Shown here in pieces: positions 6,786 to 13,610 of a DNA stretch of 22,163 bases (position 1 is its first letter; each line of letters starts with the position of its first letter). A program made the translations under genes and the position numbers. The stretch spans positions 1-22,163 of the forward strand of contig CAZNNH010000096.1 of NCBI GenBank assembly GCA_964574335.1. Reading direction: 5' to 3'. This DNA is from CAZNNH01 sp964574335. Its GTDB lineage: Bacteria > Acidobacteriota > Vicinamibacteria > Fen-336. The notes under the pieces are model-generated. The model saw nothing but the letters and a program-made list of their open reading frames with translations. It did no database searches and was not told where the DNA came from.

Positions 6786-7916
6786 CTACGGCGAGCCGGG
6801 CGCGTGCTCGCGCGCCCACTCCTCGGCGCTGGCCTGGCTCCAGCCGCGGCGCCTGTCGCCTTCCGCCGCACGTGCTGCGTTTCTCTCCGCGTCCTCGAGG
6901 TGCTCGGCCTTCCAGCGCATCGCCATCAGGATTCGGCTGCGGCCGCTCGGGTGGTCGTAGAGAAGCGCCTCCTCGAGCGGCGAGGGGTCGAGCTTGCGGT
7001 ACTCGCCGAGCATCAGGTCGACGCGCGCCTCGCCGTCCGGCTGGCCCGAGGCGTTGATCCCGAACAGATCGGCCTCTGCCTCCTCCATCCGCGTCCAGGA
7101 GTTGGTGAGCGGGGTCAGCACGAAGAAGTAGCACGACAGCAGGATCAAGGCGAGGGGCAGGCCGGCGGGATCGCCCGCCCCGCGGATGCCCCAGCCGGCC
7201 CCAGGGCCGCTGCGGACTTTCTCGAAGCCCCACTTGAGCAGGGCGAAGCCGACCACGATCACCACCACGAAGAACAGGATCGTCTTGTAGATGTGGTTGA
7301 GGACGTAGTGTCCGACCTCGTGCGCCATCACCGCCTCGATCTCGGCCAGCGAGCACCGGTTCAGCAGGTTGTCGTTCAGGCTGATCCGCATCGTGCCGGC
7401 GAAGCCACTCACGTTCGCCGAGACGCGCTTGGTCTGGCGCGAGGCGTCGAACACCCACACGTCCTCCACGTCCACTCCCTGGGCGCGCGCCACGCCCAGG
7501 ATCGGCTCGCTCACCACGGGGTCGGCGAGCCGGGTGTAGGTGTTGAACAACGGCGCGATGAAGACAGGGCCGATCAGGGCGGAGAAGACCAGGAGCGCCA
7601 CCATCGTCACGGCACCCCAGACCGCCCAGGTGCGCTCGAGGCGCCGCACCACCCCGTAGAGGGCGGTCACGAACAGGCCGCCCAGCACCAGCCCGAGGCC
7701 GAGCCCCTTGGCCTGGTCCCCCATCCAGGCGGCGAACGTCTGGTTGGACAGGCCGTAGGCGTGCTCGCGCAGGAAGCCCTCGTAGAAGGTCATCGGGAAG
7801 AGCACGAACGCCGTCACCAGCAGGTACTGGACCCAGTAGAGGAACGTCTGCACGGGTCGGAAGCGCACCAGGCGCTCGGCCAGCTCGCGCATCCGGCGCG
7901 ACAGACCGGGTGCCAC
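6786..7916 (-). CDS. M48 family zinc metallopeptidase (Ste24 / CAAX protease-like), short N-terminus
   Basis: About 376 residues. Catalytic zinc motif HEVGH at residues 199-203 (AVMAHEVGHYVLNH). The third ligand is probably Glu279 in MEEAEADLFG. Several membrane helices flank it (YWVQYLLVTAFVLFPM, AVWGAVTMVALLVFSALIG, ILFFVVVIVVGFALL, LALILLSCYFFVLT). The segment FYEGFLREHAYGLSNQTFAAW is a hallmark of bacterial Ste24-like proteins, which degrade or process membrane proteins. The GTG at 7916 is chosen because GGGAG lies five bases upstream; the inner ATG at 7892 has none. Relatives usually carry some 70-80 more N-terminal residues with a first membrane helix. Here the protein begins at LSRRMRELAERL, so that helix is missing. 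It follows the EEP gene by 58 bases. Confidence 0.82.
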   Translation of the reverse strand: MAPGLSRRMRELAERLVRFRPVQTFLYWVQYLLVTAFVLFPMTFYEGFLREHAYGLSNQTFAAWMGDQAKGLGLGLVLGGLFVTALYGVVRRLERTWAVWGAVTMVALLVFSALIGPVFIAPLFNTYTRLADPVVSEPILGVARAQGVDVEDVWVFDASRQTKRVSANVSGFAGTMRISLNDNLLNRCSLAEIEAVMAHEVGHYVLNHIYKTILFFVVVIVVGFALLKWGFEKVRSGPGAGWGIRGAGDPAGLPLALILLSCYFFVLTPLTNSWTRMEEAEADLFGINASGQPDGEARVDLMLGEYRKLDPSPLEEALLYDHPSGRSRILMAMRWKAEHLEDAERNAARAAEGDRRRGWSQASAEEWAREHAPGSP

Positions 7917-7921
7917 GGTCG

Positions 7922-7926
7922 CTCCC
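7922..7926 (-). promoter_or_regulatory. ribosome binding site deciding the GTG start of the M48 gene
   Basis: GGGAG, five bases before the GTG at 7916. The downstream ATG at 7892 has no comparable site, which favours the GTG. Confidence 0.5.
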
Positions 7927-7974
7927 GCACCGCGCCGCCACCAGACCGCGCGGTGCGCTCCCGGGAAGGGAAGC

Positions 7975-8718
7975 TCATCCCGACACGCCTGGGCGACCTG
8001 GAGCCGTTGCGGTGGGGAGAGGAACGTGAAGCCGCAGGACCAGGGGCAGATGGTCCGAGGCCTCCGCTGCGAGCCGCGTCCGGTGAGACCCCACGCTCGC
8101 CAGCGCCTCCCGCGGCTCCACCCAGCCCCGATCCAGGCCGAGCACGGGGAACCAGGCGGGGAAGGTCGGCGGCGTCGCCAAGGCCCCGAAGCGCCGGTTG
8201 GGCCGCCGAAGAGCGGCCCGCCAGGGAAGCCACTCGTTCCAGTCTCCGACCACCACCAGGGTCTCGGCGGGACCGGGGGCCTCCAGCCGCTCCAGCAGAC
8301 GCCCCGTCTGGGCGGCGCGCTCGGCGGCGCGCCGCCCGAGGTGCGTGGCGACGACCCGGAGCCGGCCACCGGCGACGTCCACGTCGACGTCGAGCGCGCC
8401 CCTCGGCTCGCGGCGAGCCACGCTCAGGTCGTGGCGGCGCGTCGCGCGCACCGGAAGCCGGGTCAGCAGCAGGTTGCCGTAGCGACCGCCGCGACGCTCG
8501 AGGGTGAAGCCCTGTACCGCCTCCATTCCCAGCGACTCGCCGAGGAAACGAGCCTGGTCCAGGGGCCCGCCGCCCCGCTCGTCGGAGTGGACCTCCTGCA
8601 GGGCCAGCACGCCGGCCCCGACCTGGTCGAGGACGGCCGCAACCCGTGCCGGATCGCGGCGACCGTCGCGCCCCACGCACTCGTGGACGTTCCAGGAGCA
8701 GACCACGACCGCGGTCAT
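7975..8718 (-). CDS. endonuclease/exonuclease/phosphatase (EEP) family hydrolase, YbhP-like by context
   Basis: 247 residues. EEP-fold motifs are in order: VVCSWNVHECVG at the N-terminus (Asn metal/phosphate contact), VLALQEVHS (Glu metal ligand), VVVGDWNEWLPW (the GDxN motif) and EASDHLPLVLRL (catalytic SDH). Family members cleave phosphodiesters or phosphomonoesters in nucleic acids, inositol phosphates or lipids under Mg2+. The ATG at 8718 overlaps the stop of the phospholipase D-VTT gene as ATGA, so translation is coupled. In E. coli, an EEP protein (YbhP) is likewise encoded next to the cardiolipin synthase ClsB. The partnership here therefore suggests a role in phospholipid or cardiolipin metabolism rather than DNA repair; this is inference. 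No signal peptide or membrane helix is seen. Confidence 0.85.
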   Translation of the reverse strand: MTAVVVCSWNVHECVGRDGRRDPARVAAVLDQVGAGVLALQEVHSDERGGGPLDQARFLGESLGMEAVQGFTLERRGGRYGNLLLTRLPVRATRRHDLSVARREPRGALDVDVDVAGGRLRVVATHLGRRAAERAAQTGRLLERLEAPGPAETLVVVGDWNEWLPWRAALRRPNRRFGALATPPTFPAWFPVLGLDRGWVEPREALASVGSHRTRLAAEASDHLPLVLRLHVPLPTATAPGRPGVSG

Positions 8719-10829
8719 TCGCCCGAACGGATCCCGAGGCGGCGCAGGAGCGCGAAGAGCAGGACGGTGGCCGTGGCCACCGCCAGCAGGGCGAGGCCGC
8801 TGCCGAGCCCGGGCCGGCGCACCACCCACTCGAACGTGGTCTCGAGCAGGACGATGGCAACCACCCCCGGCGCCATGCCCAGCAGCGTGCCGAGGAGGAG
8901 CTCCCGCAGGCTGGCTCGCATGGCCCCTGCCACGACGTTGACCAGGGTGAACGGAGCCGCCGGAATCAGGCGGACGGCGGCTACCGCCAGGACGCCTCCT
9001 CGCGCCAGGCGCCGACTCAGCTCGTTGAGCCGGCGGCCCGCCAACTTCCCCACCGCCTCTCTCCCCAGAAGACGCCCGAGCGCGAAGGTCGCGCTGCTCC
9101 CGCCCAGGATGCCGACGAAGGCATAGGCCGTGCCGAGGAACGGACCGAACACCAGCGGCGTCGCGACGATCAGCAGCGTGACCGGAACCAGGAGCAGGCT
9201 CCCCACCGCGTACGCCGCGGCCACGCCGAGGGGCGCCCAGGCCAGCTCCCGAAAGGCCGCCGCCAGGGATGTCAGGCGCTCGCCCGACACCCAGCCGCCC
9301 AAGGACGGACCACGCCACCAGCTCAGCAGGGCCGTCAGGATGACGGCCACGGCGGCGGCCTTCAGCCAGGGGCTGCGCGTCGCCCGGGGCACGTCTCGAG
9401 CGATGAAGTCCGCGACCACACGCTCCGGCTGCTCGGCCGACTCGGGATCGGCGAGATCCCTGCCGAGATCGATGAACGGGTCCCAACCGGGCTCGAGAGG
9501 CGGCTCCTCGAGCGGACGCAAGCTCCGCCCCGAGTCGGAACGCAGCTCGTCCACGGCCGCCACCAGCGATCCCCCGGATCGTTCGATGGCCCGGCCGACC
9601 GTCTCCGCGTCGCGGCCCAGGTGCTCGGCCAGCAGCCGGTTGCGAAACCCGGCGATCGTCCCGCGCACGCCGTCATTCCCCTCGGCCGCCAGGGCCAGGT
9701 CCAGCTCCGTGTCGAAGCCCATGGAGCGGTTGCTGAGGTTGGCCGATCCCACCCGCGCCAGCGTCTCGTCCACCACCATGACCTTGGCGTGGACGTAGAC
9801 GCCGTCCTCGACACCGGGGAGCTGTGGATACAGCACCCGCAGCCGGTCGCCGACGGTGGCCTGGCTCAGCTCCTGCAAGCACCGTCGTCGCAGCAGACCC
9901 ACCGTTTGCTGCTCGAGCCAGCCCGGGCACCGACGGGGCAGCACGATCATGACCTCGGGGCCGGCCGCCTCGCGCAGCCGCTCACACAGGGCACGGACGA
10001 CGGCGATGGAGGTGAGGTACTGGTTCTCGATGTAGATCGACCGCCGGGCTGCGGCGATGGCGTCGAGATGGAGCCGCTCCACCTCGCGAACCTCCTCTGC
10101 TTCCCCGTACCCGGGCCGGGTGCGGGAGAGGGCCACCGTCACCTGCTCGGCATCGGGCACCAGGGCCTCGGGCCACGGAGCTTCCTCGGGGCGCGGCGGG
10201 GCCTCGAGCCGCTTGCCGGTGGCCACCCGCCAGCGCTCGCGGAAGAGCTCCCCGGCGGCGGTCGCCGCCGCGCCCTGAACGGCGACCTGCACGTCATGGA
10301 ACGGCGGATAGGACTTGCCAGCGTCGTCGACGCGTGCCGGATCGTCGGCCTGGTGCGCGCGACGGTCCCAGCGATGCTCCGTGATGTCCAGGCCGCCGAG
10401 GAACGCCACCCGGTCGTCGACGACGACGAGCTTCTGGTGGTGCGACGCCCCGACGGGGTGATGGCGGTCGAGCTTCAGGTGCAGGCGCCGCCCGGTGGCG
10501 AAGCGCAGGCGGAAGAGGGGCTGAAGGCCCCGCTCCACCGCATAGATCATGGCGAAGTCCCAGGCCAGGACGTGAACGTGAAGGTCCCGCCGCTGGCGCA
10601 ACCGGGCTTTCAGCAGCTCGCCGAGTCGCCCCGCATCACCTCTCCCGGGCTCGAGGGGGGCCCGATCGTCGATCTCCCACGCGGCGATGAGGACGCTGCG
10701 GCGGGCCCGCGACAGCGTCTCGGCGAGGGCGGCGAAGTACTCCTCGCCGTCCACCAGGAAGGCCAGCCGCTCCGCGTTCGCGAGACGCCAGGCGTTGCGG
10801 CCCTCTTGGAGCAATCCCTCTCCCCTCAC
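8715..10829 (-). CDS. phospholipase D / cardiolipin synthase-like protein fused to a C-terminal VTT (SNARE-associated) membrane domain
   Basis: 704 residues. Two HKD active-site motifs: HHQKLVVVD (His131, Lys133, Asp138) followed by FLGGLDI, and YVHAKVMVVD (His347, Lys349, Asp354) followed by GSANLSNRSMGFDTELDLAL. This two-HKD layout is that of PLD-superfamily phosphatidyltransferases and phospholipases. After a linker, from about residue 490, comes a membrane part with the VTT/DedA signature (PLVFGPFLGTAYAFVGILGG, FALGRLLG, AVRLIPAAPFTLVNVVAG). The fusion would tether the lipid enzyme to the inner membrane beside a scramblase-like domain. The GTG at 10829 is preferred over TTG 10832 because GGGGGAG lies six bases before it. 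The EEP gene follows with a 4-base overlap. Family call is strong; whether it makes cardiolipin or hydrolyses lipid is unknown. Confidence 0.87.
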   Translation of the reverse strand: MRGEGLLQEGRNAWRLANAERLAFLVDGEEYFAALAETLSRARRSVLIAAWEIDDRAPLEPGRGDAGRLGELLKARLRQRRDLHVHVLAWDFAMIYAVERGLQPLFRLRFATGRRLHLKLDRHHPVGASHHQKLVVVDDRVAFLGGLDITEHRWDRRAHQADDPARVDDAGKSYPPFHDVQVAVQGAAATAAGELFRERWRVATGKRLEAPPRPEEAPWPEALVPDAEQVTVALSRTRPGYGEAEEVREVERLHLDAIAAARRSIYIENQYLTSIAVVRALCERLREAAGPEVMIVLPRRCPGWLEQQTVGLLRRRCLQELSQATVGDRLRVLYPQLPGVEDGVYVHAKVMVVDETLARVGSANLSNRSMGFDTELDLALAAEGNDGVRGTIAGFRNRLLAEHLGRDAETVGRAIERSGGSLVAAVDELRSDSGRSLRPLEEPPLEPGWDPFIDLGRDLADPESAEQPERVVADFIARDVPRATRSPWLKAAAVAVILTALLSWWRGPSLGGWVSGERLTSLAAAFRELAWAPLGVAAAYAVGSLLLVPVTLLIVATPLVFGPFLGTAYAFVGILGGSSATFALGRLLGREAVGKLAGRRLNELSRRLARGGVLAVAAVRLIPAAPFTLVNVVAGAMRASLRELLLGTLLGMAPGVVAIVLLETTFEWVVRRPGLGSGLALLAVATATVLLFALLRRLGIRSGE

Positions 10830-10835
10830 CAACCG

Positions 10836-10842
10836 CTCCCCC
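10836..10842 (-). promoter_or_regulatory. ribosome binding site deciding the GTG start of the PLD-VTT gene
   Basis: GGGGGAG, six bases before the GTG at 10829 and only three before the TTG at 10832, which favours the GTG. Confidence 0.45.
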
Positions 10843-10870
10843 GCTCCGGCACCAGCTTATCCCCGATCCC

Positions 10871-10906
10871 GCCAGTCCCCACACCGGGGGCACTCCGGCC
10901 CCTCCG
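10871..10906 (-). repeat. zinc-ribbon-like remnant, copy C
   Basis: Shares CCCCACACCGGGG then CACTCCGGCCC with 14603-14637, where the same bases encode part of a real zinc ribbon. On the minus strand this copy reads AEGPECPRCG against PEGPECPRCG in the gene, then diverges. Confidence 0.6.
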
Positions 10907-10939
10907 CACCGCGCTGGCCGCCGCGTCGACGGACGGGCA

Positions 10940-10983
10940 GGTCCCGTTCCCCAGCGGGACCGTTCGTTCGCCAGCCAATCGAC
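10940..10983 (-). repeat. two degenerate ~20-bp repeat units
   Basis: On the minus strand two units run GGCGAACGAACGGTC and GGGAACGGGACC at about 20-base spacing. They match the four-unit block at 11184-11262. Confidence 0.5.
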
Positions 10984-11137
10984 ATCGGCGCCAATCTGGC
11001 ACGGCCTGCCGAGCCGGAGAACCGGGCTTCCGGCAGGAGAGAGGGCCCCGCGGCGGCAACCCGGCTTTGCCGAGCTGGCCCTGGCCCGTAGAATCCCTTC
11101 GGGAGTCCATGGCCCGGCCCCCGGCAACCCCAGCCTG

Positions 11138-11176
11138 CCCAAGACGACCCCACACGGTGGCACTCCGGCGCCTTCG
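11138..11176 (-). repeat. zinc-ribbon-like remnant, copy B
   Basis: Shares AAGACGACCCCACAC and CACTCCGGC with 14601-14637. On the minus strand it reads GVVLGRLG against GVVFAKLG in the intact gene, but the cysteine-bearing part is shifted out of frame (GAGVPPCG). Confidence 0.6.
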
Positions 11177-11183
11177 TGGCTCC

Positions 11184-11262
11184 GGTCCCGTTCCCTGGCA
11201 GGCCCGCTCATTCCCTCAGGCGACCGTTCATTCCCCAGATCGACCGCCTGTTCCCGCCCAGG
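11184..11262 (-). repeat. four degenerate ~20-bp direct repeats
   Basis: On the minus strand, units begin GGGAACAGGCGGTCG, GGGAATGAACGGTCG, GGGAATGAGCGGGCC and GGGAACGGGACCGG, each about 20 bases apart (about two helical turns). They lie 70-150 bases before the sigma gene start. Confidence 0.55.
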
Positions 11263-11329
11263 CTGCCCAAGCCCGAGTCTCAGCGACCGGCGGGTTTGCG
11301 CTAGCCGGAGTGGCACCGTCTAGCTCGAT

Positions 11330-11884
11330 GTGAGCCAGATCTCGGACACGGCGTCGGACCTGGCGCACCGCTCGCTGGAGCTGCGGCTCGCGCGGGAGGC
11401 GGCGACCGGCGACGAGTCGGCCTTCGCCGCCCTGTTCCAGGAACACCACCGGCAGGTCTACGGCATCGCCTGCGCCATCACCGGCGACCGCGAGCTGGCC
11501 CGGGACGCCACGCAGGAGACATTTCTCAAGGTGTTCCGCGGCCTGCGAGGGTGGCGCGGCGAATCGAGGCTGCGCACCTGGATCCACCGCATCGCCGTGC
11601 GTTGTGCGATCGACCAGAGGCGGAACGCCTTCCGCCAGTCCGCGGCGGAGGAGGCCGCTCCCGAGCCGCACCACGACCCGCGCCCCGATATCGAGAACGT
11701 CCTGGCCCTGGAGCGCGTGCACGAGCTGGCCGAGCGGCTCGGGGGGCGGCAGGGCCTCATCCTGCGGCTCCGGTTGCTCGGCGGTCTGACGAACAACGAG
11801 GTCCCCAGCGCGCTGGGACTCGACGCCGCGAACGTCCGCATGCAGCTCACCAAGGCCGTGCGGCGACTGAGGTCGATGTTATGA
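11330..11884 (+). CDS. ECF-type RNA polymerase sigma factor
   Basis: 184 residues, the normal ECF length. Region 2 is at about residues 30-95: FAALFQEHHRQVYGIACAIT, then DATQETFLKVFRGLRGWRG and LRTWIHRIAVRCAIDQRR, the core-binding and -10 recognition helices. A short linker (AAEEAAPEPHHDPRPD) leads to region 4 at about 125-180 (LILRLRLLGGLTNNEVPSAL then ANVRMQLTKAVRRLRSML), the -35-binding helix-turn-helix. The first in-frame start is a GTG at 11330 with no obvious ribosome binding site; the conserved core begins about 20 residues later, so the start is uncertain. The stop overlaps the ATG of the anti-sigma gene (ATGA), the usual coupled arrangement. Its own promoter, perhaps autoregulated, should lie in the repeat-bearing gap just upstream. 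Confidence 0.9.
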   Translation: MSQISDTASDLAHRSLELRLAREAATGDESAFAALFQEHHRQVYGIACAITGDRELARDATQETFLKVFRGLRGWRGESRLRTWIHRIAVRCAIDQRRNAFRQSAAEEAAPEPHHDPRPDIENVLALERVHELAERLGGRQGLILRLRLLGGLTNNEVPSALGLDAANVRMQLTKAVRRLRSML

Positions 11885-12286
11885 GCAAAGAAGGCGCCGG
11901 GTTGGACACGCCGGATGGTTGGGTCGACGAGATCGAGGACGCCGAGCTGCGGGACCTCTTGAGCTCGGCATGTGCACCGGGAGTTGCCCGAGCCGGAGGC
12001 CGCGCAGGTGTTGCAGCGCGTCCTGGCCGAGCTTCGCGCGCGACCCATGCGCCGCTTCGACTCACCTTCGACCCGATGGGTCGCGGCATGTGCGGCCGCC
12101 GCCCTGGCGGCCTGGGCCGCTCTCGTGCCCGCGCGTGGGCCCCGCATCTCTCCGGCACCCCAGGTCGTGAAGAGAGTCCGGTTCGAGTGCGTGCGCCAGG
12201 GGAAAGTCACGCGTTTCGAGATGACACTCCGCCACGTGCCCGAGGCTGGGCAGGAGGACAACCATGCGACCGCTCCGTCTCGTTAG
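11881..12286 (+). CDS. single-TM anti-sigma-like protein, split by an apparent +1 frameshift
   Basis: The ATG at 11881 overlaps the sigma-factor stop. The first 30 or so residues are acidic (GWVDEIEDAELRDLLSSA). Near 11967-11974 the frame must shift by one base to continue as HRELPEPEAAQVLQRVLAEL, a helical stretch, then RRFDSPSTRW and a transmembrane helix (VAACAAAALAAWAALVPA), then a short outer segment (RVRFECVRQGKVTRFEMTLR) to the TAG at 12284. The second frame could also begin at a GTG at 11972. Position, size (about 135 residues), cytoplasmic helical part and single membrane helix fit an anti-sigma factor that holds the sigma at the membrane. No named anti-sigma family, zinc motif or FecR domain is recognised. 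The shift may be real or an assembly error. It overlaps the next gene by 23 bases. Confidence 0.6.
12252..12257 (+). promoter_or_regulatory. strong ribosome binding site for the STN-domain gene
   Basis: AGGAGG six bases before the ATG at 12264, inside the 3' end of the anti-sigma gene. It fixes the start of the STN gene. Confidence 0.7.
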
Positions 12287-13064
12287 CCTGAAGGCGATCC
12301 CACTGGCGCTGTCGGTCCTCCTCGTCCCGTCGGCCGCCGTCTTCGGGAAGCCACCCGATGCTCTCGACCGCCCGGAGTTCGACCGGGAGCTCAGCGTCGG
12401 GGTGGAGCAGGGCGACGTCGTGAGCGTGTTCCGGGTGTTGGCCAAGGTCACCCAGGTACCGTTCGTCCTGGCCCTGGAGAACGACCCGGGTCTGGAGCTG
12501 ACGCTCAATGCCGAGAACATGACCGTGCGCGCGATCCTGACCTCGCTCGCCGGCGGCTACGGGCTCGAGTACGCGACGAGTCCCGAGGGCGTCGTGGTGC
12601 GGCGTACGGGTGCGGCGGCGACGCGCGCGCCGATCACCGTCGGCGCCTGGCCCCCGGAGGCGGGTCCCCTCTACGAGCTGACCCTGCAGGTCCGCACCGA
12701 GGACGGGCAGCCGCTCTCCATGCCGAAGCTGACGACCCGCCTGAACCAGGTCGCCGTGCTCAAGCAGGGGCTGGGCGGGGGTACCGTCCTCCTGCTCGAC
12801 CAGGAGAAGGCCATCGCGGAGCCGGGCTACGTGGCCGGGATCGAGCTGCGGCTCATCCCCAAGCGGCAGACCGACCAGGGGCTCGAGCTGCTGATGGAGC
12901 TGGTGACCGCGCGCGTGACCGGCGAGGCGCGCTACGTGCGGGACCACCGGGTGGTCGAGAAAACCGCGGGGAAGGGCGCGACGTTGTTGTTCCGAACGGA
13001 CGACGGCCACGAGGTGGTGCTGCTGGACTGGAGGCAGCGACAGCCGAAGGAACCGGCGCAGTGA
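12264..13064 (+). CDS. secreted STN-domain (secretin/TonB short N-terminal) protein
   Basis: 266 residues. A signal peptide (MRPLRLVSLKAIPLALSVLLVPSAAVFG) follows a perfect ribosome binding site. Residues about 36-115 look like an STN-type domain: FDRELSVGVEQGDVVSVFRVL, then VPFVLALENDPGLELTLNAENM, TVRAILTSLAGGYGLEY and GVVVRR. In secretins and FecA-type receptors this fold receives signals or contacts partners in the periplasm. The remaining ~140 residues are beta-rich with LTLQVRTEDGQPLSMPKLTT, NQVAVLKQG and IELRLIPKRQT, resembling the body of a secretin-like domain but without a barrel. No membrane anchor is seen, so it is predicted soluble in the periplasm. Being third in an overlapping sigma/anti-sigma operon suggests it senses or relays an envelope signal; this is inference. 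Confidence 0.75.
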   Translation: MRPLRLVSLKAIPLALSVLLVPSAAVFGKPPDALDRPEFDRELSVGVEQGDVVSVFRVLAKVTQVPFVLALENDPGLELTLNAENMTVRAILTSLAGGYGLEYATSPEGVVVRRTGAAATRAPITVGAWPPEAGPLYELTLQVRTEDGQPLSMPKLTTRLNQVAVLKQGLGGGTVLLLDQEKAIAEPGYVAGIELRLIPKRQTDQGLELLMELVTARVTGEARYVRDHRVVEKTAGKGATLLFRTDDGHEVVLLDWRQRQPKEPAQ

Positions 13065-13091
13065 GTGCCCACTCCGTCAGGTGTCGAAGCT

Positions 13092-13610
13092 TCAGCGGTT
13101 CAACTGCCCCGACCGGCTGCCCCAGGGCTCCCTCGGCGGGCACAGAAGCGCGGTGAAGTACCCGCTGGCGCCAAGCTGCTGCCCCTCGATCAACAACCGG
13201 CCCCTCACGACCTCTCCGACCTTCCCGACCTCGTCGATCGCGAGGATCACGCGGCCGTCGCGATTCTCGAAGTAGCCCCCGGCATTCAGGAAAGCGGTCA
13301 GCCCCTCGTAGGTGCCCACGGCCAGATCGCGGTCCTTGTGTGGGCTCTTCCACGAGGTGACGGCGAGGTAGAACTCGCCCGCTTTCACCGGGCGCTTGCC
13401 GCGACAGGTGTTCTCGCCCGCGGTGCCGAAGTGAAGCTGGAAGTCCGCCTGGTAGGGGCCGCGAGGCTGGGCCAGGGCAAACGCCAGCGGGACGGTGGCG
13501 CCGCGCTTGAAGCGGGAGTAGAGGGGGTGGACGGCCGTGAAACGCAAGGTCAGCTCGCCGGGAGGCTCCGGATACGAGTCGGCCGCCAGCGGCGGGAGCC
13601 GCCGGTCCAT
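13092..13610 (-). CDS. C-terminal part of a frameshifted zinc-ribbon/TPR gene: beta-rich domain of unknown function
   Basis: This frame is clearly coding (GELTLRFTAVHPLYSRFKRG, then GPYQADFQLHFGTAGENTC, DLAVGTYEGLTAFLNAGGYF, GRVILAIDEVGKVGEVVRG, ASGYFTALLCP). It has two cysteines and several amphipathic strands; I do not recognise the domain. The first start codon is the ATG at 13610, but the same frame is protein-like for another 70 codons upstream (PQRVFGNEDLAGYRRDRQRE) with no ATG, GTG or TTG at all. It joins the end of the upstream frame at a run of four G near 13820. One inserted base there restores PYDDPLRVVLRPPQ. So this is the 3' part of the gene starting at 14677, not an independent gene. 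The tail converges on the STN gene with 27 bases between them. Confidence 0.7.
   Translation of the reverse strand: MDRRLPPLAADSYPEPPGELTLRFTAVHPLYSRFKRGATVPLAFALAQPRGPYQADFQLHFGTAGENTCRGKRPVKAGEFYLAVTSWKSPHKDRDLAVGTYEGLTAFLNAGGYFENRDGRVILAIDEVGKVGEVVRGRLLIEGQQLGASGYFTALLCPPREPWGSRSGQLNR

Larger units (their letters stand above)
10830..11329. other. 500-bp divergent intergenic region, repeat-rich, no gene supported
   Basis: No reading frame here looks coding on either strand. The region lies between the divergent PLD-VTT and sigma-factor genes, so promoters for both should be inside. It contains two zinc-ribbon-like remnants (10871-10906, 11138-11176), each followed within a few tens of bases by degenerate ~20-bp repeats (10940-10983, 11184-11262). 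Confidence 0.6.

Noticed and set aside
6588..8507. 639-codon open frame on the plus strand
   Set aside because: Antisense to the M48 and EEP genes, both of which have catalytic motifs in the right order.
10940..11262. CRISPR array
   Set aside because: The ~20-bp units are degenerate and contiguous with no distinct spacers, and no cas gene is present.
8646..11333. 895-codon open frame on the plus strand
   Set aside because: It lies antisense to the PLD-VTT gene and the EEP start, has Arg/Gln/His/Gly-rich text with no domain, and crosses the repeat-rich gap. It is a GC-driven shadow.
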